Counted from the stretch's first letter, positions 1-5,476 are shown. The stretch: DNA of 6,653 nt from an uncultured Acidimicrobiaceae bacterium (GCA_913054115.1 CAJXIS010000124.1:1-6653); one strand, 5' to 3'. The notes: generated by a model not told the origin, from the sequence alone. Made by a program: numbers and translations.

Positions 1-63
1 CATCGCCTCGACCACCTCGGGTCGGGCCGGCGTGCTGGCGGCATGGTCCAGGTAGGCCTCCAC
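1..63 (-). CDS. Cysteine desulfurase (NifS/IscS-like), N-terminal fragment
   Basis: Only the first 21 codons are in the window; the gene continues off the left edge. Read on the minus strand from the GTG at 63-61, the protein begins (M)EAYLDHAASTPARPEVVEAM. The segment YLDHAASTPARPEV is the very characteristic opening of the aminotransferase class V cysteine desulfurases. These PLP enzymes take sulfur from L-cysteine as an enzyme persulfide for Fe-S clusters, tRNA thiolation or other thio-cofactors. The PLP lysine and the active-site cysteine lie outside the window, so the IscS, NifS or SufS-like subtype cannot be decided. No other start codon lies just upstream in frame. The GTG is preceded by TAGCGT with a 7-nt spacer (76-71), which supports this start and suggests a leaderless mRNA. 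The gene diverges from the methyltransferase across a 47-bp spacer. Confidence 0.85.
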   Translation of the reverse strand, partial: MEAYLDHAASTPARPEVVEAM

Positions 64-70
64 GACGATA

Positions 71-76
71 ACGCTA
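71..76 (-). promoter_or_regulatory. -10-like box TAGCGT, leaderless start of the cysteine desulfurase
   Basis: The minus strand reads TAGCGT, then the 7 nt TATCGTC, then the GTG start codon. In actinobacteria a TANNNT box 6-7 nt before a start codon typically puts the transcription start on the first base of the codon. I see no convincing -35 box about 17 bp further upstream. Confidence 0.5.
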
Positions 77-98
77 CGGGCAACGGTCGGCGGTGGGC

Positions 99-104
99 CA
101 GACT
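99..104 (+). promoter_or_regulatory. Degenerate -10-like box CAGACT before the methyltransferase
   Basis: CAGACT is followed by 6 nt and the ATG at 111. It matches the A and the final T of TANNNT but has C for the first T. No Shine-Dalgarno sequence is apparent before this ATG. On its own this is weak; it counts because the same geometry recurs at most other starts in the window. Confidence 0.3.
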
Positions 105-110
105 GCGGGC

Positions 111-872
111 ATGGAAAGATACGGACCCGAGACCTACGGCGAGACGTACGCCGACGTGTACGACGACTGGTACGGCGAGGGCGGCCAGATGGCCATCAGC
201 CAGGTCGGCGCGCCCGACGAGGTCGCCGACGGCATCGTCGCCCTGGCCGACGGCGGCCCCGTGCTGGAGTTGGGCGTGGGCACCGGGCGACTGGCGCTGC
301 CCCTGGCCGACCGGGGCCTCGAGGTCACCGGCCTCGACGCCTCGCCCGCCATGCTCGAACGCCTGCGGGCCAAGCCGGGCGCCGACCGGCTCACCGTCGT
401 CAAGGGCGACATGGCCGACCCCCTGCCAGAGACGGCCGACGGATCGTTCGCCCTCGTGCTCGTGGGCTTCAACACGTTGTTCAACCTGACCACGGCCGGG
501 GCGCAGGCCTCCTGCGTCGCCGCAGTGGCGCGCCTGCTGCGCCCCGGTGGACGCTTCGTGGTCGAGGCGTTCGTGCCGGCCCCCGAGGCCCACGACGGCA
601 TGTCGATCCGCTCCATCGACGTGGACCGGGTGCTGCTCGACGTGGCCACCATCGACCCCGACACGCAGCTCATCACCGGTCAGCGCATCGAGATCAGCGA
701 AGCCGGCAACCGGCTGTTCCCCTACCTGCTGCGCTACGTGACGCCGGAGCAACTCGACGCCCTTGCGGCAGGCGCCGGCCTTTCGCTCGAGCACCGCTGG
801 GCCGACTGGTCAGGCACCCCGTTCGACGACGAGGCGTCGGCCTCGCACGTGTCGGTCTGGCTGCGATCCTGA
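111..872 (+). CDS. Class I SAM-dependent methyltransferase
   Basis: The product is 253 residues and is predicted to be a cytosolic Rossmann-fold methyltransferase of the Methyltransf_11/25 type; the substrate cannot be read from the sequence. Motif I is VLELGVGTG at residues 51-59. The acidic residue ending strand 2 is D76 in GLDAS, GDM at 99-101 fits the adenine-binding loop, and LLRPGGRFVVEAF at 142-154 is the usual strand-5 region. The N-terminus is rich in Tyr and Asp (ETYADVYDDWY), as in many small-molecule methyltransferases of this group. A GTG at 93 would add six residues (MGQTAG). I prefer the ATG at 111 because the family similarity begins just after it and a -10-like box lies 6 nt upstream. 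The gene diverges from the cysteine desulfurase and converges on the DsbA-like gene. Neither neighbour indicates a substrate. Confidence 0.85.
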   Translation: MERYGPETYGETYADVYDDWYGEGGQMAISQVGAPDEVADGIVALADGGPVLELGVGTGRLALPLADRGLEVTGLDASPAMLERLRAKPGADRLTVVKGDMADPLPETADGSFALVLVGFNTLFNLTTAGAQASCVAAVARLLRPGGRFVVEAFVPAPEAHDGMSIRSIDVDRVLLDVATIDPDTQLITGQRIEISEAGNRLFPYLLRYVTPEQLDALAAGAGLSLEHRWADWSGTPFDDEASASHVSVWLRS

Positions 873-880
873 CGCCGGGG

Positions 881-898
881 CCGGTCCCCGTGGACCGG
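881..898. terminator. Hairpin between convergent genes, possible bidirectional terminator
   Basis: A perfect 7-bp inverted repeat, CCGGTCC and GGACCGG, flanks the 4-nt loop CCGT. It lies in the 42-bp spacer between the methyltransferase stop (870-872) and the opposing stop at 917-915. The position suits a shared terminator. There is no T-tract on either side, so it would not be a classical intrinsic terminator. Confidence 0.4.
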
Positions 899-914
899 TC
901 GGAACCGGCAGGAC

Positions 915-1601
915 TCAGTCGGCGCGGCCCGTCAGGATCGGCAGGTCCAGCGACGGCCGGTTGGTGCGCTTGAGCTCAGAGAACGCCGGGTTCGACACGA
1001 GGGCCAGCACCGTGTCGTAGAGCGCCAGGCACTCCTCGTCGGTTTCGGGCACCGATGAGATCACCGGTCCGAAGATCGAGGGACCGTCGGGCGGCCCGAA
1101 GGTGAGGATCGGCGTCCCGACCCCGGAGCCGGTGCGGCCGATGGCCTCCTCGGTCTCGGCACGGAGCGCCTCGTCCCACGAGCGGTCGGTCGAAGCGACC
1201 AGGTGCGAGGCGTCGAACCCGGCAGCTTCCAGCACTCCGGCGAGGTGCTCGTCGGTCGCCACGTGCTGCCGGAAGTCGGCCCCCGGTTCGGGCACGGCGT
1301 GCCAGATCGAGCGGCCGAGGGCCTCGTAGAGCCGCTCCAGGGCAGCCGGGCCCTCGGAGGCGCGCACGCTCGCCGCTACCCGCAGCATCCGCCGGCCCTT
1401 GTCGTGTCCCTCCTGGTAGCCCTCGGGGAACTCAGCGTCGTAGTCGCGCTCCTCGTTGAGGATCGACAGCGTGATGAGCCGCCACTCGACGGTCAGGCCA
1501 CGCAGGTCGGCGACCCGCCGCAGCCAGTTCGAGGTCTGCCAGGCGAACGGGCAGATGGGATCCCAGAAGAACTCGATGTCGGCATGCGCTTCGCTGTTCA
1601 T
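915..1601 (-). CDS. DsbA-family thioredoxin-fold protein, Rv2466c-like, with CPFA active site
   Basis: The product is 228 residues with no signal peptide, so it is probably cytosolic. It opens with a thioredoxin-fold strand and the motif FFWDPICPFAW (residues 11-21), then a helical insertion and the cis-proline loop GVGTPIL (P164). Other landmarks are LSILNEERD (45-53) and, near the C-terminus, FSELKRTNRP (207-216). From memory these resemble the mycobacterial Rv2466c, a mycothiol-dependent reductase/nitroreductase of the DsbA/2-hydroxychromene-2-carboxylate isomerase superfamily. In that family the active site is CPWC; here the second cysteine is Ala20, leaving Cys17 as the only active-site thiol. 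A monothiol mechanism using mycothiol is possible but is inferred. The ATG at 1601 is preceded by TAGAGT with a 6-nt spacer. The gene diverges from the AIM24-family gene across 51 bp. Confidence 0.85.
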   Translation of the reverse strand: MNSEAHADIEFFWDPICPFAWQTSNWLRRVADLRGLTVEWRLITLSILNEERDYDAEFPEGYQEGHDKGRRMLRVAASVRASEGPAALERLYEALGRSIWHAVPEPGADFRQHVATDEHLAGVLEAAGFDASHLVASTDRSWDEALRAETEEAIGRTGSGVGTPILTFGPPDGPSIFGPVISSVPETDEECLALYDTVLALVSNPAFSELKRTNRPSLDLPILTGRAD

Positions 1602-1607
1602 GGCCGA

Positions 1608-1613
1608 ACTCTA
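1608..1613 (-). promoter_or_regulatory. -10-like box TAGAGT, leaderless start of the DsbA-like gene
   Basis: The minus strand reads TAGAGT, then TCGGCC (6 nt), then ATG at 1601. This predicts transcription starting at or next to the start codon. The box overlaps the plus-strand TAGGAT at 1612-1617 and shares its TA base pairs. Confidence 0.5.
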
Positions 1614-1617
1614 GGAT
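1612..1617 (+). promoter_or_regulatory. -10-like box TAGGAT for the AIM24-family gene
   Basis: TAGGAT on the plus strand would place transcription start near 1624 and give a leader of about 29 nt containing the AGGAG ribosome binding site. It shares T1612/A1613 with the opposing minus-strand box, so the two divergent promoters would be mutually exclusive or truly bidirectional. Confidence 0.4.
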
Positions 1618-1640
1618 CTCCGCCGATAGGTGCCGCAATC

Positions 1641-1645
1641 AGGAG
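1641..1645 (+). promoter_or_regulatory. Shine-Dalgarno AGGAG for the AIM24-family gene
   Basis: AGGAG is followed by 7 nt (TTCAACC) and the ATG at 1653. It is the only textbook Shine-Dalgarno sequence before a start codon in the window, and it fixes the start of this gene. Confidence 0.75.
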
Positions 1646-1652
1646 TTCAACC

Positions 1653-2442
1653 ATGGCAATCTGCCACGACGTCGACTACGAGGTGAAGGGCGACGACCTG
1701 CAGTTCGTCGAGATCGAACTCGATACGGGCGAGACCGTGGTCGCCGAGGCCGGCGCCATGATGTTCCTCGAGGAGGGCATCGACTTCGAGACCAAGATGG
1801 GCGACGGCTCGGACCCCGACGCCGGGATGTTCAAGAAGCTCAAGTCGGCGGCCGGGCGGGCGGGCGATCTCCCAGGAGTCCGTGTTCCGCACGCACTTCA
1901 CCAACAACGGCGGCGGCCGCAAGGTGGCGGCGTTCAGTTCGGACGTGCCCGGCAAGATCCTGCCCCTCGACATGGGCCAGCTCGGCAGTTCGATCCTCGC
2001 CCAGAAGGACGCCTTCCTCGCTGCCGCCCTCGGCACGAAGTTGAGCGTCGCCTTCCACAAGAGGTTCGGCGCCGGCCTGTTCGGCGGTGAGGGCTTCATC
2101 CTCCAGCGCATCGAGGGTGACGGCATGGCGTTCCTCAACGCCGGTGGCACGATCGTCGAGAAGCACCTGGTCGGCGGGAAGCTCCGGGTGGACACCGGCT
2201 GCATCGTGGCCTTCGAGGACGGCATCGACTACTCGATCGAGCGGGCCGGCAACCTCAAGTCGATGGTGTTCAGCGGGGAGGGCGTGTTCCTCGCCACCCT
2301 GAGCGGCTCCGGCCGGGTGTGGTTGCAGTCGCTGCCGTTCTCCCGCCTCGCCAACCGCATCATCCAGCACGCCCCGGCAGCCGGCGGCACGTCGAAGGGC
2401 GAAGGTTCGATCCTCGGCGGACTGGGTCGGCTGCTGGACTGA
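1653..2442 (+). pseudogene. AIM24/TIGR00266-family protein gene, frameshifted at a CGGG repeat
   Basis: This family of small beta-rich proteins (AIM24, formerly DUF124) is named after a yeast mitochondrial inner-membrane protein; its bacterial role is not established. The reading frame from the ATG at 1653 gives family-like sequence (YEVKGDDLQFVEIEL, then ETVVAEAGAMMFLEEGIDFE) up to about residue 69. It then loses similarity and stops at 2088-2090 (145 residues). The family-like sequence resumes in the next frame at 1864-1866, as AISQESVFRTHFTNNGGGRK, and runs to the stop at 2440-2442 with GGTIVEKHLVGGKLRVDTGC and FEDGIDYSIE. Between them lie three CGGG units. Removing one 4-bp unit rejoins the halves as KSAAGRAISQESVF and gives a 261-residue protein, a normal length for the family. 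As written, the gene yields a truncated product, or two pieces (1653-2090 and about 1882-2442). An assembly error, a recent mutation or a reversible slippage switch are all possible. Confidence 0.8.
1853..1866 (+). repeat. CGGG tandem repeat (3.5 units) causing the frameshift
   Basis: Three CGGG units at 1853-1856, 1857-1860 and 1861-1864 are followed by CG. Two units would keep the AIM24-family frame open; three shift it by +4, equivalent to +1. A 4-bp repeat inside a coding region is a classic site for slipped-strand errors, both in cells and during sequencing or assembly. Confidence 0.85.
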
Positions 2443-2637
2443 CTCCCTGTGCCCGTCCCCTTCTCCCACTGGGGTGGGCCATCGCCGGGCACGGTTCGCT
2501 CGCCGGCGTACGGCTCGCCCATCCGCACCCGACACTGGCGTGCCTCGATACCTCTGGGGTCCACCAGCCTTGCGTGGAAAGGGGGTGGGTGGTCAGCGCC
2601 CCGGTGGTGGCCAGAGGCGATTTCTCCCAAACGCGAA
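2443..2637. other. 195-bp convergent intergenic spacer
   Basis: This is the longest gene-free stretch. It lies between the AIM24-family stop (plus) and the rhomboid stop (minus), so it should carry terminators, not promoters. I see only weak inverted repeats: CCCAC at 2465-2469 with GTGGG at 2474-2478, and CGCCGG at 2483-2488 with CCGGCG at 2503-2508. Neither has a T-tract. I found no convincing small coding region, tRNA or riboswitch here. Plus-strand open frames that cross it continue antisense through the rhomboid gene and look like composition artefacts. Confidence 0.5.
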
Positions 2638-3555
2638 CTAGCCCAGCAACGGGTCGTGCCAGTTGGCTGCTGCCCAGATGCCTCCTGCGAAGCAGGCGAG
2701 GGCGAAGGCGTACGTCATGATCGTGCCCACCCGGCGGGGCAGGCCGCGTGCGTCGGCGGTGTCGACCAGCCACGCCAGGGCGGCACCTCCCAGCAGGCCG
2801 CCGAGGTGGCCGCCGATGCTGATGCCCGGCCGGCCGAACGTGAAGAGCAGGTTGACGACGACCAGCGTGCCGATCCCCGAGCTCCACGGGTTGATCCCCC
2901 GCCGGTACTGGTGCACCACCGTGGCACCCATCAGCCCGAACACCGCCCCCGAGGCGCCGACCGTGAGGGTCGTGGGCGCCATCAGCAGCACGCCCAACGA
3001 TCCGGCGGCCAGCGAGCCCGCATAGAGGCCGAGGAATCGGGTGGGGCCGTGCAGGCGCTCGAGCTGGTTGCCGAGCATCCAGGCCAGGAACATGTTGAAG
3101 CCGATGTGCAGCAGCCCGGCATGCAGGAACGCCGACGTGACCAGGCGCCACCACTCCCCCTCGTCGACGCCGAGCGGCCCGACACACGCCCGACCGATGA
3201 CCGCCTTGCAGCCGAAGCCGATCAGCCCGAAGTCGATGCCGACGTCACCGAGCGATCCGGCGAGCGAGCCGCCGCGGCTGAGGGCGTACAGGAATGCGGC
3301 GGCGTTGAGGGCGATGAGCACCCGGATGGCGACCGGGTCGCGGTGGGCGAAGGACGAGGTGGCCGGAACGCGCCGGCGCAGGATCCGGCGGCGACTGCCG
3401 ACCTCGACCGGCCCCACGCACGACGGGCAGTGGAAGCCGACCGACGCCTGGTGCATGCACACGCCGCAGATGCGCCGATCGCAGCGCTGGCACGAGACAC
3501 CGGCCCGTCGGTCGGGGTGCCAGTGGCAGGTGTCGGCCTCGGGGGGAGTGCTCAC
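2638..3555 (-). CDS. Rhomboid-family intramembrane serine protease with N-terminal zinc finger
   Basis: The 305-residue product is a predicted integral membrane protease that cleaves transmembrane substrates within the bilayer. Residues 10-46 hold a cysteine/histidine cluster with CxxC pairs (C10, H13, C22, C25, C30, C33, H42, C43, C46), resembling a B-box zinc finger. A basic linker, RRRILRRR (55-62), leads to the membrane domain. Hydrophobic segments lie near residues 76-94, 142-162, 172-192, 196-213, 225-241, 245-264 and 278-298, which suits a six-helix core plus one extra helix. The catalytic Ser is S202 in GASG, the His is H250 in GGHLGG, and helix 2 carries the conserved H-x3-N pair (H150, N154), so the protease looks active. 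The GTG start at 3555 is chosen because it directly precedes the zinc finger and follows TACCGT with a 6-nt spacer. An in-frame open extension upstream overlaps the cupin gene and is unlikely to be translated. It is the last gene of the minus-strand run. Confidence 0.9.
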   Translation of the reverse strand: MSTPPEADTCHWHPDRRAGVSCQRCDRRICGVCMHQASVGFHCPSCVGPVEVGSRRRILRRRVPATSSFAHRDPVAIRVLIALNAAAFLYALSRGGSLAGSLGDVGIDFGLIGFGCKAVIGRACVGPLGVDEGEWWRLVTSAFLHAGLLHIGFNMFLAWMLGNQLERLHGPTRFLGLYAGSLAAGSLGVLLMAPTTLTVGASGAVFGLMGATVVHQYRRGINPWSSGIGTLVVVNLLFTFGRPGISIGGHLGGLLGGAALAWLVDTADARGLPRRVGTIMTYAFALACFAGGIWAAANWHDPLLG

Positions 3556-3561
3556 GCCCGC

Positions 3562-3567
3562 ACGGTA
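3562..3567 (-). promoter_or_regulatory. -10-like box TACCGT before the rhomboid gene
   Basis: The minus strand reads TACCGT, then GCGGGC (6 nt), then the GTG start. It lies in the 41-bp gap after the cupin gene, so the rhomboid gene may be transcribed on its own as well as by read-through. Confidence 0.45.
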
Positions 3568-3596
3568 CCGGGCGCCCCCGGGTCCACCGTGGCGCC

Positions 3597-4247
3597 TCAG
3601 AACCGGATGATCACCGGGACGCAGTCGGCGTCGGACGTCCAGGCGAACAGCGTCAACTGGGGTTCGTCGGTCGTGACGGTGGCGTGCCGCGTGCCTGTCG
3701 GGTGGAAGATCGTGGCGCCCGGCCCGCGGCTCGTCCAGGCGTCGCCCATCTGCCAGTCGGCGGTGCCTGCGGCGACCCAGAAGGCCTCGGTCGCCTTGTG
3801 GACGTGCGACGGGTAGGTGACCCCCGGTCCCTGGACGACGGCGCCGGCGAAGACGTCGTCGCTGGCATAGAGCGGGGACGGTTCCTCGAGGTCGCCGCTG
3901 CTGATCGGACTCGTGCCCACGATCGGCGCATAGGCGTAGTTGGCCCGCATGTGGTCCATGTCGGGCTCGCCGATGTGCTCCGGGTACGGGATCGCCCAGC
4001 CCACGCGGTCGGCCACGAGGCGCAGCAGCTCTCCCGGCGCACCGACGGCGGCGGCGAGGCACGAACCGAGGTGTTCGTCGACGACCGGATAGGTCGGCCG
4101 GGGGCCGGCCTCGAGCGGCCTGCAGCGTCCGAGGGCGTCGACCAGGTCGGCCATGGCATCGGCCATGGCGGGATCACGGCCGGCCTCGGCGCGGGCGAAC
4201 CCGATGAAGCCGGCGAGGAAGGGGTCGTGGTCTACGGGGGCTCTCAT
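3597..4247 (-). CDS. DMSP-lyase-family cupin protein (DddL/DddQ-like)
   Basis: The 216-residue product has an N-terminal helical region and a C-terminal cupin of the dimethylsulphoniopropionate lyase family. Enzymes of this family split DMSP into dimethyl sulfide and acrylate using a divalent metal. The cupin metal motif is YPSHVHKATEAFW (145-157), giving candidate ligands H148 and/or H150 and E154. The second cupin motif, PGATIFHPTGTRHAT (176-190), supplies H188. Y145 matches the Tyr proposed as catalytic base in DddQ. F156 falls where I recall DddQ having a metal-proximal Tyr, so activity is uncertain. The length is close to DddL and DddQ. The ATG at 4247 is preferred over a GTG at 4256 because TAGGGT precedes it by exactly 7 nt. 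Upstream in the same direction is an enoyl-CoA hydratase gene, which could act on acryloyl-CoA. The family call is fairly firm; the substrate is inferred. Confidence 0.75.
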   Translation of the reverse strand: MRAPVDHDPFLAGFIGFARAEAGRDPAMADAMADLVDALGRCRPLEAGPRPTYPVVDEHLGSCLAAAVGAPGELLRLVADRVGWAIPYPEHIGEPDMDHMRANYAYAPIVGTSPISSGDLEEPSPLYASDDVFAGAVVQGPGVTYPSHVHKATEAFWVAAGTADWQMGDAWTSRGPGATIFHPTGTRHATVTTDEPQLTLFAWTSDADCVPVIIRF

Positions 4248-4254
4248 GGCGCGC

Positions 4255-4260
4255 ACCCTA
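4255..4260 (-). promoter_or_regulatory. -10-like box TAGGGT before the cupin gene
   Basis: The minus strand reads TAGGGT, then GCGCGCC (7 nt), then ATG at 4247. A loose -35 candidate, TGAGCC, lies 17 bp upstream (4283-4278) and overlaps the stop codon of the enoyl-CoA hydratase gene. AGGG within the box could also act as a weak Shine-Dalgarno if the mRNA starts further upstream. Confidence 0.45.
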
Positions 4261-4280
4261 GACCCGGCGGGCGCTACGGC

Positions 4281-5069
4281 TCAGCGATCGGTGAACGTGG
4301 CCTTCCCGGGGCCGTGCTCGAAGAACGAGGCCACGCCGTTGACGGCGTCCCCGCTCTCGAAGACCTCCATGAACAGGTCCATTTCGAGGTCGACGCCGTT
4401 GGCGAGCGTGCCCTGGATGCCCTCGTCGATAGCCCGCTTCGAGGCTCTCAGCGCGATCCGGGGGCCGTTCGCGTAGCCGGTGGCCCGCTCGATGGCCCGG
4501 GCGAGCACCTGGTCGTCGGGGACCACCTCGTCGACCCAGCCGATGACGAGCGCCTCGGGGGCCTTGACCTGGGCGCCGCCCCAGATCAGCTCCTTGGCCC
4601 TGGTGACGCCGACGAGGCGGGCCAGGCGCTGTGTGGCGCCGCCGCCGGGGATGAGGCCGAGCAGCACCTCGGGCTGGCCGAACACGGCGCCCTCACCGGC
4701 GATGCGGAAGTCGCAGCACATCGCCAGTTCGGCGCCGCCGCCGAGGGCGAAGCCGTTGATGGCGGCGATGGTCGGGCAGGGCACGGTCTCGAGTGCGGCG
4801 AACCCGGACCGGAAGGCGTCGCCCTGGGCCTGACGGGAGGCGGGGTCGGCGAAGACCGTCAGGTCAGCGCCTGCGGCGAAGTGACGTCCACCGCCGGTGA
4901 GCACCAGCGCACCCGGCGGCTCGGCGTGCAGCGCCTCGGCCAGTTCGCCGATCTCGAGCAGCAGCGCCGTGTCGAGGGCGTTGACCTTGGGCCGGTCGAG
5001 CGTCGCTATGACGACGTCGTCGTCGGTCCGCTCGACGCGCAGGAACTCGAAGTCAGATGATGTCGGCAC
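4281..5069 (-). CDS. Enoyl-CoA hydratase/isomerase (crotonase) family protein
   Basis: The 262-residue product is a standard single-domain crotonase, predicted cytosolic. It contains the substrate strand DRPKVNALD (25-33) and the oxyanion-hole/CoA segment FAAGADL (64-70). GFALGGGAELAM (106-117) carries E114, and GQPEVLLGLIPGGG (131-144) carries E134. The two glutamates are 20 residues apart, exactly as in the classical hydratase pair (Glu144/Glu164 of the rat enzyme). True hydration of a 2-enoyl-CoA is therefore plausible. The chain length it prefers is not readable. Its position 33 bp upstream of a DMSP-lyase-family cupin suggests acryloyl-CoA as one candidate (an AcuH-like role), while general fatty-acid oxidation is the default alternative. 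The GTG at 5069 follows TACCCT with a 7-nt spacer, which supports this start. The nfu-like gene lies 44 bp upstream on the same strand. Confidence 0.9.
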   Translation of the reverse strand: MPTSSDFEFLRVERTDDDVVIATLDRPKVNALDTALLLEIGELAEALHAEPPGALVLTGGGRHFAAGADLTVFADPASRQAQGDAFRSGFAALETVPCPTIAAINGFALGGGAELAMCCDFRIAGEGAVFGQPEVLLGLIPGGGATQRLARLVGVTRAKELIWGGAQVKAPEALVIGWVDEVVPDDQVLARAIERATGYANGPRIALRASKRAIDEGIQGTLANGVDLEMDLFMEVFESGDAVNGVASFFEHGPGKATFTDR

Positions 5070-5076
5070 GGCCGGG

Positions 5077-5082
5077 AGGGTA
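5077..5082 (-). promoter_or_regulatory. -10-like box TACCCT before the enoyl-CoA hydratase gene
   Basis: The minus strand reads TACCCT, then CCCGGCC (7 nt), then the GTG start at 5069. There is no Shine-Dalgarno in this pyrimidine-rich stretch, which makes leaderless initiation the simpler reading. No clear -35 box is visible. Confidence 0.45.
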
Positions 5083-5113
5083 GTGACCGCCGAGCGGAAC
5101 CGGGAAATCGCGC

Positions 5114-5416
5114 CTAGAGGCTGACGGCGGTCCCGGGATCCTCGAGCGTGTCACCGACGTTGAGCACCGCGGTCACGCCGGGGACCCGACCCTTCATGAT
5201 CCGCTCGATGCCGGCCTTGAGGGTCTGGTCGGATGCCGGGCACGAGGTGCAGGCCCCGGTCAGTTCGACCGTGACCTCGCCGGTCGCCTCGTCGACGCCG
5301 TGGAGGATGATGTCGCCGTCGTCGGCCTGGATGGCCGGTCGGATGATGTCGATGACCTTCTCGACCCGCTGCAGCAGGTCGCCCGCAGGCTGGTCGGTGG
5401 CGACGTCGAGTGACAT
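5114..5416 (-). CDS. NifU-like (Nfu) Fe-S cluster scaffold/carrier protein
   Basis: The 100-residue product is a single NifU C-terminal-type domain. Residues 14-36 form the first helix and turn (LLQRVEKVIDIIRPAIQ, then ADDGDI), and VTVELTGACTSCPAS (48-62) holds the CxxC pair C56 and C59. These two cysteines bridge two subunits to bind a [4Fe-4S] cluster that is handed on to client enzymes. The family's GaCxsCp signature and its length of about 80-110 residues fit well. No N-terminal scaffold domain or A-type domain is attached. The ATG at 5416 is preferred; a GTG two codons upstream (5422) would add two residues. A much longer in-frame extension exists but overlaps the opposing small gene and murA and has unnatural composition. 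It is the first gene of the minus-strand run, and the upstream side diverges from the 48-residue protein. The cysteine desulfurase at the left edge belongs to the same pathway. Confidence 0.9.
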   Translation of the reverse strand: MSLDVATDQPAGDLLQRVEKVIDIIRPAIQADDGDIILHGVDEATGEVTVELTGACTSCPASDQTLKAGIERIMKGRVPGVTAVLNVGDTLEDPGTAVSL

Positions 5417-5422
5417 GCCCAC

Positions 5423-5428
5423 AGTCTC
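5423..5428 (-). promoter_or_regulatory. Degenerate -10-like box GAGACT before the nfu-like gene
   Basis: The minus strand reads GAGACT, then GTGGGC (6 nt), then ATG at 5416. The A and final T of TANNNT are kept and the first T is G. It closely resembles the degenerate CAGACT box of the methyltransferase. GAGA could alternatively be a poor Shine-Dalgarno. Confidence 0.3.
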
Positions 5429-5463
5429 GCAGCAACGACCCCAAGTGCCACCGCGCTCAGCCG

Positions 5464-5469
5464 TAGAGT
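5464..5469 (+). promoter_or_regulatory. -10-like box TAGAGT before the 48-residue protein gene
   Basis: TAGAGT is followed by TTGGGCC (7 nt) and the ATG at 5477. It has the same hexamer sequence as the box of the DsbA-like gene. This promoter signal is one of the main reasons to accept the short gene as real. Confidence 0.5.
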
Positions 5470-5476
5470 TTGGGCC

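Noticed and set aside
1203..1652. Upstream extension of the AIM24-family frame, open from 1203
   Set aside because: It is antisense to the DsbA-like gene. The AGGAG ribosome binding site and family similarity fix the start at 1653.
1653..2442. Programmed ribosomal frameshifting as the explanation for the AIM24-family frame change
   Set aside because: There is no recognised slippery heptamer, internal Shine-Dalgarno pattern or downstream pseudoknot that I can see. Gain of one 4-bp repeat unit explains the shift more simply.
2465..2508. Small inverted repeats after the AIM24-family gene as an intrinsic terminator
   Set aside because: The stems are only 5-6 bp with no T-tract, and such repeats are common by chance at this GC content.
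2449..3816. A 455-codon open frame on the plus strand
   Set aside because: It lies antisense to the rhomboid gene and part of the cupin gene. It has low-complexity composition rich in Arg, Pro, Ala and Gly and no motifs, as expected of antisense frames in high-GC DNA.
3556..4062. N-terminal extension of the rhomboid reading frame up to 4062
   Set aside because: The frame is open but overlaps most of the cupin gene in another phase and encodes Arg/Pro/Gly-rich sequence. The zinc finger and a -10 box place the start at 3555.
3684..5060. A 458-codon open frame on the plus strand
   Set aside because: It is antisense to the well-supported cupin and enoyl-CoA hydratase genes. Its product is Gly/Asp/Val-rich without recognisable domains.
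5114..5416. Fe-S operon linking the nfu-like gene to the cysteine desulfurase
   Set aside because: The two genes are about 5 kb apart with unrelated genes and strand changes between them, so shared pathway membership is all that can be said.
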